Source: an uncultured Modestobacter sp.
Lineage (GTDB): Bacteria; Actinomycetota; Actinomycetes; Mycobacteriales; Geodermatophilaceae
Direction of reading: 5' to 3'
DNA: 64,000 nt
Assembly: GCF_947486615.1 (NCBI RefSeq)
Contig: NZ_CANKUD010000016.1
Span: forward strand, 1 to 64,000
Shown: piece after piece, positions 26,764 to 35,726 of the stretch
How positions within the stretch are numbered: the stretch's first letter is position 1
How the letters are laid out: each line of letters opens with the position of its first letter
The notes under the pieces: generated by a model
The model's database searches: none
What the model saw: only the letters and a program-made list of their open reading frames with translations
What the model was told of the DNA's origin: nothing
Made by a program: the position numbers and the translations under genes

Positions 26764-28065
26764 TCAGGCGGTGGCGCGTTCTTCCAGCGCTGCGGCCCGC
26801 TCGGCGGCCGCGCAGTCGGCGACGAGGTCGGCCAGCGTCCGGCGCAGCGCGACGCCCAGCCGGTCGGCCCGCACGTGCAGCTCGTCCCGGGGGAGCAGCG
26901 GCAGCCCGCCGCCGGCCAGCCGGGGGAGCAGCGCCAGGTCCTCGGCCAGCGCGGCCGCGGCGGAGGCCACCGCGGCGGCCAGGGCGTCGGCGTCCGCGGT
27001 GCCGTCGGGGCGGCTGAGCAGCACGCAGGTGTGCACCCGGGTCGAGTCGGCGTCCTCGGGCTGGAGCAGCCGTAGCACGGTGGTCACCGCCCCCGTCCGC
27101 AGGTCCTCCTCCCGCCGCAGCAGCTGGAACGGTGCCCGGTAGACGTGGGTGACCCGCCGGCGTCCGGGCTGCTCCTGGACCGCGGAGAACCCGCCGCGCT
27201 CGTACGCCGGCTCCGGCACCGTGACCTCCGGTGACGGCGCGGTGGCCCGGTGGGCCGCGTCGAGGAAGGCGTCGGCCAGCGGACCGGCCGGGGTCACGCT
27301 GCGCACCGGGGGCAGCCAGGCCGACAGCGTCCGCGGGTCGGCCAGCTCGGGGACGTCGATCAGCTCGGTGCGCGGCTCGGCCGGGGCGATCCACACCACG
27401 CCCAGGCGCTCGGCCACGGCCCACGCGGGCGGGTCGGCGTCCAGGGCGCCGTCGGGGCGGCGGTGCACCGTCCAGGTGCGGCCCAGCAGCCGGGTCTGCA
27501 CCCAGCCGCCCGCGAGCAGCTCGCCGGAGAGCGCGACCGGGTGCCAGGCGCGGTCGAGGGCGGGGTGCAGGTTGTCCAGGACCGGGCCGGCGGGCTGCGG
27601 GAGGGCGGACACCGGCTCCGGCACGGGGCTGGTCGCGCGCGGCGGGCGGGACGTCGGCGTGGGGTCGGGGGCCAGCCAGACCCAGCCGTCCCGTTCCTCG
27701 ACCGCCCACGGGGTGGACAGGTCGGCCCGGGGCGGAGGTGCGCCCACCGGCCCCAGGGACGGGATCTCCACGCAGCGGCCCTCCGCGTTGAACTGCCAGC
27801 CGTGGTACGGGCACTCCACCCGGCCGTCGACGACGGTGGCCGCGGTGAGCGGCACCAGCCGGTGCGGGCAGCGGGCGGACAGCGCCGTCACCTCGGCGCC
27901 GGGCCGGAGCCGCAGGACGACGTAGGCCTGCCCGCCGGCGCCCACCTGTCGCGGCGTCGTCCCCACGTCGGTGGAGCGGGCCACCGGGTACCACCCGGTA
28001 CCGGCCTCCGCGCGGGGGTGCCGGGGCGGGCTCGTCCACGGGCTCTCGGTCCTGGAGGGGGCCAT
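26764..28065 (-). CDS. Rieske [2Fe-2S] protein with degenerate second Rieske-like domain
   Basis: 433 residues. Domain 1 (about 25-133) is a standard Rieske fold with ligands C66-P-H68 and C85-x2-H88 (ARCPHRL, CPYHGW). Domain 2 (about 175-228) repeats the pattern WHPVALSGELLAGGW ... WTVHRRPDG ... WAVAERLGVVWIAP but has lost the entire cluster-binding segment. The rest resembles the C-terminal half of Rieske oxygenases yet shows no obvious 2-His-1-carboxylate iron site. It may be an electron carrier or oxygenase relative; no reductase lies nearby. Confidence 0.8.
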   Translation of the reverse strand: MAPSRTESPWTSPPRHPRAEAGTGWYPVARSTDVGTTPRQVGAGGQAYVVLRLRPGAEVTALSARCPHRLVPLTAATVVDGRVECPYHGWQFNAEGRCVEIPSLGPVGAPPPRADLSTPWAVEERDGWVWLAPDPTPTSRPPRATSPVPEPVSALPQPAGPVLDNLHPALDRAWHPVALSGELLAGGWVQTRLLGRTWTVHRRPDGALDADPPAWAVAERLGVVWIAPAEPRTELIDVPELADPRTLSAWLPPVRSVTPAGPLADAFLDAAHRATAPSPEVTVPEPAYERGGFSAVQEQPGRRRVTHVYRAPFQLLRREEDLRTGAVTTVLRLLQPEDADSTRVHTCVLLSRPDGTADADALAAAVASAAAALAEDLALLPRLAGGGLPLLPRDELHVRADRLGVALRRTLADLVADCAAAERAAALEERATA

Positions 28066-28189
28066 GCACCGAGTGCACCAGCTGGCCGTTTCCCCGGCGT
28101 TGCACCGACGTGGACTCCAGGGGTCCTCTCGATAAGTCGGCGCGTAACTATCGGAACACGGTCACTCCCATTGTGAGCCGCAGCACCCT

Positions 28190-28209
28190 AGGGTGACCGC
28201 GATCACCCT
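28190..28209. promoter_or_regulatory. CRP/GlxR-like site upstream of acetate uptake operon
   Basis: AGGGTGA - ccgcga - TCACCCT, which contains the CRP-type core GTGA-N6-TCAC. It lies 27 bases before the DUF485 gene. In other bacteria acetate permease operons are under cAMP-CRP control; assignment here is inferred from the motif. Confidence 0.6.
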
Positions 28210-28235
28210 CAGGCAACGCACAGTGAGGTGCCCCC

Positions 28236-28610
28236 GTGACCCCACCGCACGACCGCAAACTGCTGACCCCCGAGGAGTACCGGCTGGCCCAGGACTCCCC
28301 GGAGTTCACCGAGCTGCGCCGCCGGTTCCGGAGCTTCGCCGTCCCGATGACGGTGGCCTTCCTCGTCTGGTACCTGCTCTTCGTCCTGCTCTCGACCTAC
28401 GCGGCCGACTTCATGTCGACCGAGGTGTTCGGCAACGTCAACCTCGGGATCCTGCTGGGGCTGGGCCAGTTCGTCAGCACCTTCCTGATCACCCAGCTCT
28501 ACGTGCGGCACGCGAGCAAGAACACCGACCCCATCTCCGACGAGATGCGCACCCGGCTCGAGGCCCACGAGTTCGCCGCCCCCCGTGATGAGGAGTCCAC
28601 CCGTGGCTGA
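28236..28610 (+). CDS. DUF485 membrane protein (YjcH-like)
   Basis: 124 residues with two membrane helices (VPMTVAFLVWYLLFVLLSTY and GILLGLGQFVSTFLITQLYV), the DUF485 layout. The family is nearly always encoded just before ActP-type acetate symporters, as here, and may be an auxiliary subunit. GTG start, preceded by GAGGTG. It overlaps the symporter gene by 8 bp. Confidence 0.93.
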   Translation: MTPPHDRKLLTPEEYRLAQDSPEFTELRRRFRSFAVPMTVAFLVWYLLFVLLSTYAADFMSTEVFGNVNLGILLGLGQFVSTFLITQLYVRHASKNTDPISDEMRTRLEAHEFAAPRDEESTRG

Positions 28611-30216
28611 CGTGTTCGCCGCCGAGAGCGCGACGATCGGCGAGCCGGCGATCAACATCTCGATCTTCGGTGCGTTCGTGCTGGTGACGCTGTTCATCAC
28701 CTTCCGGGCCAGCCGGAACAACAAGAGCGCCGCGGACTACTACGCCGCCGGCCGCAACATCACCGGCACCCAGAACGGCCTGGCCATCGCGGGTGACTAC
28801 CTGTCGGCCGCCTCGTTCCTGGGCATCGCCGGGGCGATCGCCATCTACGGCTACGACGGCTTCCTGTACTCGATCGGCTTCCTGGTCGCCTGGCTGGTGG
28901 CGCTGCTGCTGGTCGCAGAGCTGATGCGGAACACGGCCCGGTTCACCATGGCCGACGTGCTGGCGTTCCGGATGCGGCAGGGGCCGGTGCGCACCGCGGC
29001 GGCCATCTCCACGCTGTTCGTCTCGCTCTTCTACCTGCTCGCCCAGATGGCCGGGGCCGGTGGCCTGGTCGCCCTCCTGCTGGGCGTCAGCGGTGCCGCG
29101 GCCGAGGCCATCGTCGTGGTCGTGGTCGGCGCGCTGATGATCTTCTACGTGCTGGTCGGCGGCATGCGCGGCACCACCTACGTGCAGATGATCAAGGCGA
29201 CGCTGCTCATCGCCGGGGCCCTGGTCATGACGATCTGGGTGCTCGCCGAGTACGGCTTCAACCTCTCCTCGCTGATCGGTGGGGCGATCACGTCCGAGGG
29301 GCAGCAGGTCGCGGAGCCCGGTGCCCAGTACGGGCTGTCGAACGCCACCCGGCTGGACTTCATCAGCCTCGCGCTGGCCCTGGTGCTCGGCACCGCCGGC
29401 CTGCCGCACGTGCTGATGCGCTTCTACACCGTGCCCACCGCCAAGGACGCCCGGAAGTCGGTCGTCTGGGCCATCTGGCTGATCGGCGCCTTCTACCTGT
29501 TCAGCCTGGTCATCGGCTACGGCGCCGGCGCCCTGGTGGGGTCGGAGACGATCCTCGCCGCACCCGGCGGGGTCAACGCGGCAGCGCCGCTGCTGGCGTT
29601 CGAGCTCGGTGGCACGGTGCTGCTGGGCATCATCGCCGGCGTCGCCTTCGCCACGATCCTCGCGGTCGTGGCCGGGCTGACGATCACGGCGTCGGCGTCC
29701 TTCGCGCACGACGTCTACGCCTCGGTGCTCAAGAAGGGCAAGGTGGAGGGCAACGCAGAGGTCCGGGTCGCCCGGATCACCGCCGTCGTCATCGGCGCGG
29801 TCTCCATCGGCCTGGGCATCCTGGCGCTGCAGGCCGGCATCAACATCGCCTTCCTGGTCGCGCTGGCCTTCGCGGTGGCGGCCTCGGCCAACCTGCCGAC
29901 GATCCTCTACACGCTGTTCTGGAAGAACTTCACCACCCAGGGCGCGCTGTGGTCGATCTACGGCGGGCTGATCGTCTGCATCGGCCTGATCGTCTTCTCG
30001 CCGGTCGTGTCGGGGTCGGAGACGGCGATGTTCTCCAACTTCGACATCGCGTGGTTCCCGCTGCGGAACCCGGGCCTGGTCTCCATCCCGCTGTCGTTCT
30101 TCCTCGGCTGGCTGGGCACCAAGCTCTCCAAGGAGAAGCCGGACGTCGACAAGTACGCCGAGCTCGAGGTCCGGTCGCTGACCGGCATCGGCGCGGAGAA
30201 GGCGGTCGCGCACTGA
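28603..30216 (+). CDS. actP: Cation/acetate symporter ActP
   Basis: 537 residues, about 13 hydrophobic segments, of the sodium:solute symporter family. YYAAGRNITGTQNGLAIAGD, YLSAASFLGIAGAIA and LPHVLMRFYTVPTAKDARKS are typical of ActP. GTG at 28603 is chosen because GAGGAG lies 9 bases upstream and the frame then overlaps the DUF485 stop. It imports acetate and short monocarboxylates with sodium. Two hairpins follow. Confidence 0.93.
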   Translation: MADVFAAESATIGEPAINISIFGAFVLVTLFITFRASRNNKSAADYYAAGRNITGTQNGLAIAGDYLSAASFLGIAGAIAIYGYDGFLYSIGFLVAWLVALLLVAELMRNTARFTMADVLAFRMRQGPVRTAAAISTLFVSLFYLLAQMAGAGGLVALLLGVSGAAAEAIVVVVVGALMIFYVLVGGMRGTTYVQMIKATLLIAGALVMTIWVLAEYGFNLSSLIGGAITSEGQQVAEPGAQYGLSNATRLDFISLALALVLGTAGLPHVLMRFYTVPTAKDARKSVVWAIWLIGAFYLFSLVIGYGAGALVGSETILAAPGGVNAAAPLLAFELGGTVLLGIIAGVAFATILAVVAGLTITASASFAHDVYASVLKKGKVEGNAEVRVARITAVVIGAVSIGLGILALQAGINIAFLVALAFAVAASANLPTILYTLFWKNFTTQGALWSIYGGLIVCIGLIVFSPVVSGSETAMFSNFDIAWFPLRNPGLVSIPLSFFLGWLGTKLSKEKPDVDKYAELEVRSLTGIGAEKAVAH

Positions 30217-30226
30217 CGGCGGGCAG

Positions 30227-30250
30227 CCGGACCCCGTAGTCGGGGTCCGG
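30227..30250 (+). terminator. Terminator of the acetate uptake operon
   Basis: Perfect 10-bp arms CCGGACCCCG and CGGGGTCCGG with loop TAGT, 10 bases past the symporter stop. Confidence 0.85.
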
Positions 30251-30265
30251 CGCAGCACGCGGCGC

Positions 30266-30294
30266 GAGGCCCGTCCCCCGTGGGGGCGGGCCTC
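30266..30294 (-). terminator. Hairpin at the end of the small membrane gene
   Basis: Arms GAGGCCCG(T)CCCCC and GGGGGCGGGCCTC pair with one bulged base. It lies 10 bases past the stop of the leftward gene ending at 30305. Confidence 0.75.
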
Positions 30295-30304
30295 GCTGCT
30301 GTCC

Positions 30305-30583
30305 TCAGGCCGCGGCGGCGGGTGCCGGTGCGGCGACCGGTGCGGCGACCGGCAGTACGTCGACGGCGGTCGCCGGGACGGGCGCGGTGGCGGCGCGCCG
30401 GCGGCGCACGACGGTGCGGACCACCAGGCCGGTGAGCACCACCAGGCCGGCCAGGGCGTGCTCACCCGGTGCGGTGAGCGCGACGACCAGAGCGGCGGTG
30501 TAGACCACCGAGAGCAGCACGGTGGCGACCGGCAGGCGGGCCGCCGGGACGTGCAGGTGGGGAGCGTGGGTGGACAGGTGCAC
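30305..30583 (-). CDS. Small membrane protein, unknown
   Basis: 92 residues with two hydrophobic segments (LPVATVLLSVVYTAALVVAL, then GLVVLTGLVVRTVV), a basic stop-transfer RRRRAA, and an Ala/Pro/Val-rich cytoplasmic tail ending AAAA. GGAGG lies 8 bases before the GTG. It has its own terminator. It may be cotranscribed from the catalase side, 134 bp upstream. No family recognised. Confidence 0.65.
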   Translation of the reverse strand: MHLSTHAPHLHVPAARLPVATVLLSVVYTAALVVALTAPGEHALAGLVVLTGLVVRTVVRRRRAATAPVPATAVDVLPVAAPVAAPAPAAAA

Positions 30584-30717
30584 GGCGGGACCTCCAGCGG
30601 GTGGTCGGACGCCCGCCGGGCCGGCGTCCCAGGACCGCTTCTCAGCGGAGCCGGGGCGCCGGCACGGCGACGGCGCAGCGGGTGTGCCCCCGGTGGCGGA
30701 TCACCGGAGGCGGCGAC

Positions 30718-31581
30718 TCACTTGAGGGCGTCCTTGGCCTTCTGGAGCAGGCCCTGCATCGGCACCGGCGGGGTGCCGTAGAGGCGCGGGTCGCCCGGCG
30801 GCAGGATCGGCGCGTCGGCCGTGGCGGCGATCGGGGCGGCGCGGAGGGTGTTGTCCGTGCCGTCCAGCGCCGGCCCGTTGGCCCAGCGGCCGTTGGCGGC
30901 CTCGGCGCCGTCGGAGGCGTCGATGAAGGTGTAGGCGAACTCGGGCAGCTCCTCCTCCAGCGGGAACGCCTCGGGCACCGGGATGCCGTCCAGGCCGTCC
31001 GCCTTCAGCTCCTCCATGGCGGCCAGCCACTGCTGCTGGTGCATGTGGTCGCGGGTGAGCAGGAAGCGGAGCAGGTCCTTGACGCCCGGGTCGTCGGTCA
31101 TGTTCCACAGGCGCGCGACCTGCAGCCGGCCCTGCATCTCGGCGGTGGCGTTGTAGGAGAAGTCGGCCATCAGGTTGCCGCTGGCGGTCACGTAGGCACC
31201 GGTCCACGGGTTGCCCATGCTGTCCATGTAGGACGCGCCGCCGCCGTTGGCGATGGCGTGCTGCGGGTTGGTGTTCCCGTAGCCGGCCGCGGCCTCCTTG
31301 GTGCGGTCGGCGGCGTCGGGCTTGAGCGGCTGGTGGTCCAGCAGCCGGTCGATCATCGTCACGATCATCTCGACGTGCGCGAGCTCCTCGGTGCCGATGG
31401 CCAGCAGCATGTCCTTGTACTTGCCGGGGAGGCGGCAGTTCCAGCCCTGCAGCAGGTACTGGGTGGCGACGGTCATCTCACCCCACTGGCCACCGAGCAC
31501 CTCCTGCATGCGGCGGGCGAAGTTGGCGTCGGGACCGTCGGGCTTGGCCTCGTACTGCAGGGCGTGGGTGTGCGTGAACAC
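30718..31581 (-). CDS. Manganese catalase
   Basis: 287 residues starting MFTHTHALQYEAKPDGPDA. Ferritin-like four-helix fold with dimanganese ligands in EVLGGQWGEMTVATQYL, IGTEELAHVEMI, and TRDHMHQQQWL. It disproportionates hydrogen peroxide without haem. A GAGGGAG sequence precedes the GTG by 9 bases. A longer open frame upstream is low-complexity and unlikely to be translated. Found in desiccation- and radiation-tolerant actinobacteria, fitting the suspected host. Confidence 0.93.
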   Translation of the reverse strand: MFTHTHALQYEAKPDGPDANFARRMQEVLGGQWGEMTVATQYLLQGWNCRLPGKYKDMLLAIGTEELAHVEMIVTMIDRLLDHQPLKPDAADRTKEAAAGYGNTNPQHAIANGGGASYMDSMGNPWTGAYVTASGNLMADFSYNATAEMQGRLQVARLWNMTDDPGVKDLLRFLLTRDHMHQQQWLAAMEELKADGLDGIPVPEAFPLEEELPEFAYTFIDASDGAEAANGRWANGPALDGTDNTLRAAPIAATADAPILPPGDPRLYGTPPVPMQGLLQKAKDALK

Positions 31582-31755
31582 GGGCGTTCTCCCTCTACGT
31601 CGTCGCTGTCGCCGCCCTCGCGGTGACACCAGACAGATGCCCCCGCCCGGTGTCACCCCCGTGCCGTCCGCTGGCCCGCAGGGGCCGACCTGTGTGGCCC
31701 CCTCGCAGAGTCCCGCCGCGAGCTTGCGAGCGGTGGGGGGCAAGGGGGTCCTTCA

Positions 31756-32478
31756 TCAGCGGTCGGGCAGCCGCACCACGAGAGTGAAGTCGCCGTCCTC
31801 GGCCAGGCACCAGGCCAGCCGGCCGCCCAGCTCCCGGGTCTGCCGCTGCACCGACCACAGCCCCAGCCCGCTCAGGTCGACCGGCGGGGTCGGCCGGCTC
31901 AGGTGGCCCAGCACCCGGTCGGCCGGGACCCCGGGCTGGGTGAGGGCGAACTCCACCCACTCCGCGCGGCGGTCGACCCGCAGCCGCACCGGTCGGCCCT
32001 GCCCGTGCCGGTGGGCGTTCTCCAGCAGGTTGGTCAGGATGCGCTGCACCCGGGCGTCGCCGACGACGACGTCCGCGGCGTCCTCACCGACGCGCACGGT
32101 CAGCTGGGTGCCGGGCAGCCCGGAGGCGGCCACCGAGGCCTGCAGCACGTCGGCCAGGTTCCGTGCGCCGCGCCGTTCCGGCGCGCCACCGGTGGCGGTG
32201 GCGGTGCGCAGCATGGAGGCCAGGTGCTGGGCCTGGGCGCGGGCCAGCTCGAGCAGCTCGGGACGGCGGTCGTCGTCGCCGTCCAGCCGGTCGAGCACGG
32301 ACTCCAGGGCGGCCAGCGGGCTGCGCATGTCGTGGCACAGCGCGCGCACCAGGGCGTCCCCGGTGCTGACCTCCTCGGCTGTGGGGTGCGGCAGGTGGTT
32401 GCGCACGACCCGGGCCAGGTCGGTGAGCAGTCCGGGCAGCGTGGCGGGGCGTGTGTCGGCAGCGAGTGTCACGGGCAC
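31756..32478 (-). CDS. Sensor histidine kinase, soluble
   Basis: 240 residues with no membrane segment. HisKA with phospho-His in ALCHDMRSPLAALESVL, HATPase with ILTNLLENAHRHGQG (N box) and LSGLGLWSVQRQTRELGG (G2). There is no visible sensor domain, so input must come from partner proteins. It diverges from a response regulator gene 55 bp away, a likely cognate partner. Confidence 0.88.
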   Translation of the reverse strand: MPVTLAADTRPATLPGLLTDLARVVRNHLPHPTAEEVSTGDALVRALCHDMRSPLAALESVLDRLDGDDDRRPELLELARAQAQHLASMLRTATATGGAPERRGARNLADVLQASVAASGLPGTQLTVRVGEDAADVVVGDARVQRILTNLLENAHRHGQGRPVRLRVDRRAEWVEFALTQPGVPADRVLGHLSRPTPPVDLSGLGLWSVQRQTRELGGRLAWCLAEDGDFTLVVRLPDR

Positions 32479-32533
32479 CTCCGGGGTTGCGGTCGGTCAG
32501 CCACGCCGGGCGCAGCTGATCTCTGGGAGTGAC

Positions 32534-33235
32534 GTGGAGGGACTCGACGTCGGTGCCGCTGCTGAGCACCGTCCCCCCGTGGACGTGGTGGTCATCGACG
32601 ACCACCCGCTGTTCAGTCGCGGGCTGTCGCTGCTGCTGCCGCCGGAGAGCGGCGGCCGGGTCCGGGTGGTGGGCACGACCGAGGACGCGTCGGCGGGGGC
32701 GGCGCTGGTGCGCCGGCACAACGCCGACGTCGCGGTGGTGGATCTGCACATGCCCCCGCCCGGGGGCACCCGGGCGATCGCGGCCATCCGCCGGGCCGAG
32801 CCGATGGTGCGGATCGTGGCGCTGTCCGGGCTGGCCGAGGCCGACGCCGCCCTGGAGGCGCTCCGGGCCGGGGCCAGCGCCTTCCTGCCGAAGACCACCA
32901 GCCCGGAGGCGCTCGTGCGCCCGCTGCTCGCCGTCCTGGACGGCTGGTCGGTGATCCCCGAGGCGCTGCTGCGCCAGTTGCTGGACGACGCCGCGCCGAC
33001 CGCCGACCAGGGCATCGCCGCGCAGCTGTCCGCCGACGACCGCCGGCTGTGGAAGCTGGTGGCCGCCGGCACGAGCACCGTGGACATCGCCACCACGCTG
33101 CACGTCTCCGAGCGGACCGTGAAGCGGCTGGTGGCCAACCTGCTGCGCCAGCTGCGGGTGTCCACCCGGGTCGAGGCGGCCGCGCTGGCCGGCCGGGTCG
33201 GCCTCGAGCAGGGTGCGACCGGCTCGGGGCGCTGA
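32534..33235 (+). CDS. Response regulator, LuxR type
   Basis: 233 residues: receiver (VVVIDDHPLFSRGLSLLLPP; phospho-Asp in DVAVVDLHMPPPGGTRAI; lysine in SAFLPKTTSPEA) and LuxR HTH (WKLVAAGTSTVDIATTLHVS, ERTVKRLVANLLRQLRV). The GTG at 32534 has GGGAG 4-5 bases upstream; a second GTG 45 bases later is an alternative. It pairs with the divergent soluble kinase. Confidence 0.88.
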   Translation: MEGLDVGAAAEHRPPVDVVVIDDHPLFSRGLSLLLPPESGGRVRVVGTTEDASAGAALVRRHNADVAVVDLHMPPPGGTRAIAAIRRAEPMVRIVALSGLAEADAALEALRAGASAFLPKTTSPEALVRPLLAVLDGWSVIPEALLRQLLDDAAPTADQGIAAQLSADDRRLWKLVAAGTSTVDIATTLHVSERTVKRLVANLLRQLRVSTRVEAAALAGRVGLEQGATGSGR

Positions 33236-33341
33236 CGGCATGAGCGGGACATCGCCCCCCGGCTACCCGGTGCGCCCCGCCCGCACCCACGGACCGGGCG
33301 GTTCCGGAAGAACAGCGGTGGCTCGTCGCTACTGTCCGCTC

Positions 33342-34448
33342 ATGCCCGCACGGATCGTCCTCCTCGGCGCCACCGGTCACACCGGCGGCCTGACGGCGGC
33401 CGCGCTCACCGCGCGCGGCGCCCGGCCGGTGCTCGCCGGCCGCGACCCGGACCGGCTGGCGCCGCTGGCCCGGCAGCTGGGCGGGGACGCCGGGCCGCTG
33501 GAGACCGCGACGGCCGACGTGACCGACGAGGCCTCGGTCCGGGCACTGGTCGGCCGGGGGGACGTGCTGGTCACCACCGTCGGCCCGTTCCTGCGCCACG
33601 GGGAGGCAGCGGTCGCCGCCGCGGCCGACGCCGGTGCGGTCTACCTCGACTCGACCGGTGAGCCGCCGTTCCTGCGCCGGGTCTTCGAGGAGTTCGGTCC
33701 CCGGGCGGAACTGTCCGGGGCGGCCCTGCTGCCCGCGTTCGGCCACGACTACGTACCGGGCGTGCTGGCCGGTGCGCTCGCGCTGGCCGAGGCCGGGGAC
33801 CGCGCGCACCGGGTCGACGTCGGGTACTCCCGGGACGCTGGTCCGGGGCAGGGCTTCTCCCGCGGCACGCTGGTCTCCCTGCTCGGCGTGCTGCTCGAAC
33901 CCGGGCACGCCTGGTCCGGCGGCCGGCTGGTCACCGAGCCCGCCGGGGCGCACGACTGGCGGTTCGACGTCGCCGGGCGCACCCGCCGCGGGCTGTCGGT
34001 GGGCGGCTCCGAGCACCTCACCCTGCCCGGCCTGGCGCCGTCCCTGCGCACGGTCGGGGTGTACCTGGACTGGTTCGGCCCGGTGACGCCGGTGGCGCAC
34101 CGGCTGGCTCCGCTCGGCCCGCTGCTGGGCCGGGTCCCCGGTGCCCCGGCCGGCCTGACGCGCCTCACCGACCTGGTCGGGCGCCGGTTCGCCACCGCCC
34201 CGACCACGCAGGGCCCCAGCCGGACGCACGTCGTCGCCGAGGTGCGCGACGCCGCGGGGGAGCGGGTGGCCCGGGTGCGCCTGCTCGGCCCGGACCCCTA
34301 CCCGATGACCGCGGACCTGCTCGCCTGGGGCGCGGTCCGGGCCGCCGAGGGCGGGGTGCGGGGCACCGGCGCGCTCGGCCCGGTGCAGGCGTTTGGCCTC
34401 GGCGAGCTCACCGCCGGCGCGGCCACCGCCGGCGTCGTCCGCCCGTGA
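33342..34448 (+). CDS. Saccharopine dehydrogenase-like NAD(P)-binding protein
   Basis: 368 residues. N-terminal Rossmann motif IVLLGATGHTGGLTAAALTA, then LAGRDPDRLAPLA and VGPFLRHGEAAVAAAADAG, the pattern of saccharopine dehydrogenase/trans-acting enoyl reductase relatives. TACTGT lies 6 bases upstream of the ATG, suggesting a leaderless start. The gene is coupled by a GTGA overlap to the MutL-type gene. The reaction is unknown. Confidence 0.83.
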   Translation: MPARIVLLGATGHTGGLTAAALTARGARPVLAGRDPDRLAPLARQLGGDAGPLETATADVTDEASVRALVGRGDVLVTTVGPFLRHGEAAVAAAADAGAVYLDSTGEPPFLRRVFEEFGPRAELSGAALLPAFGHDYVPGVLAGALALAEAGDRAHRVDVGYSRDAGPGQGFSRGTLVSLLGVLLEPGHAWSGGRLVTEPAGAHDWRFDVAGRTRRGLSVGGSEHLTLPGLAPSLRTVGVYLDWFGPVTPVAHRLAPLGPLLGRVPGAPAGLTRLTDLVGRRFATAPTTQGPSRTHVVAEVRDAAGERVARVRLLGPDPYPMTADLLAWGAVRAAEGGVRGTGALGPVQAFGLGELTAGAATAGVVRP

Positions 34449-35719
34449 GCGAGCGGGTCGCCTGCGTCGACATCGGTTCCACCTGGACCAAGGCGGCGCT
34501 GGTCGAGCTGCCCACCGGCCGGCTGGTCGGCACCCGGCAGGCCCCGACCACCCCGGACGACGTCGTCGCCGGGGTGCTCGCGGCCACGGCAGGCTGGGAC
34601 GCCCCGGTGCGCGCCTGCTCCAGCGCCGGCGGCGGGCTGCGGCTGGCGGTGGTCGGCTACGAGGAGCTGATCAGCGCCGAGGCCGGCCACCGGGCCGCGC
34701 TCTCCGCCGGCGCCCGGGTGGTGCACGTGGCGGCCGGCCGGCTGGACGACGCCGCGCTGCAGCGGCTGGGCGAGGCCGCCCCCGACGTCGTCCTGCTGGT
34801 GGGCGGCACCGACGGCGGGGACGCCACGGTGCTGCGGCACAACGCCGCCGCCCTGGCCCGCCCGGTCCCGCTGCCGGGGGGCAGTGGGGTCCTTCCTGCC
34901 GTCCCGGTGGTGCTGGCCGGCAACGCCGCCGTCCGGGACGAGGTGGCCGGCCTGCTCGCGAACGGCGGCGTCCCGGTGACCGCGGTGGACAACGTGCTCC
35001 CCGACATCGGGCGGCTGGCGCCGGAGCCCGCCCGCGCGGCGATCCGCGACGTCTTCCTCACCCACGTGATCGGCGGGGACCGGCTGTCCACCGATCCGCG
35101 GCTGCGCGAGTGGGTGCGCGCGGTGACCCCGGACGCCGTCCTCGACGGGGTGGCCGCCCTGGCCGGGCTGCGGGCGGGCACCGAGGCGCCGGGCGTGCTG
35201 GTGCTGGACGTCGGCGGGGCCACCACCGACGTGCACTGCGTCCCGGCGGTGGACGCCGAGCAGACCTCGCTGGCGCGCTCGGCGGTCGGGGTGCCGGCCC
35301 GGCGGCGCACCGTGGAGGGCGACCTCGGCGTGCAGGCCAGCGCCGGCGCGCTGCGCGAGGCTGCCCGGGCCGAGGGCCTCGACGTGCCGGGGGACGACCC
35401 GCTGGCGCTCGGCGAGGCGGCCGCGGTGGTCGCGCTGCGCCGGCACCTGCGGGCCGAGGCCGCCTACGGCCCGGGCGGGGCGAGCGCCCGGGGCGTCGGG
35501 CTGGTCGTGCTCTCCGGGGGCGTCTTCCGCCACGCCGAGCCGGCCGCGGTCGAGGGCGTGGTGGCGCGGCTGGCCGCCGACCGCGGCGGAGCCGGCGGCG
35601 TGCTGGCCGGCACCCGCGTCGTCGTCGACAGCCGCTACGTGCTCGCCGCCGCCGGGCTGCTCGCCGGTGACGCCCCCGACGCGACCGCCGGGCTGCTCGC
35701 CGGCCTGCTGACCGGCTGA
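34445..35719 (+). CDS. MutL/GlmL-type ASKHA ATPase
   Basis: 424 residues. ASKHA phosphate loops: VACVDIGSTWTKAALVEL at the N-terminus and LVLDVGGATTDVHCVP mid-protein, with LVGGTDGGDATVL between, as in the MutL accessory protein of glutamate mutase. MutL is thought to be a reactivase or chaperone of B12-dependent mutases, but no mutase subunit gene is in the window. The GTG overlaps the upstream stop by 4 bp. Confidence 0.85.
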   Translation: MSERVACVDIGSTWTKAALVELPTGRLVGTRQAPTTPDDVVAGVLAATAGWDAPVRACSSAGGGLRLAVVGYEELISAEAGHRAALSAGARVVHVAAGRLDDAALQRLGEAAPDVVLLVGGTDGGDATVLRHNAAALARPVPLPGGSGVLPAVPVVLAGNAAVRDEVAGLLANGGVPVTAVDNVLPDIGRLAPEPARAAIRDVFLTHVIGGDRLSTDPRLREWVRAVTPDAVLDGVAALAGLRAGTEAPGVLVLDVGGATTDVHCVPAVDAEQTSLARSAVGVPARRRTVEGDLGVQASAGALREAARAEGLDVPGDDPLALGEAAAVVALRRHLRAEAAYGPGGASARGVGLVVLSGGVFRHAEPAAVEGVVARLAADRGGAGGVLAGTRVVVDSRYVLAAAGLLAGDAPDATAGLLAGLLTG

Positions 35720-35726
35720 CCGGGCG

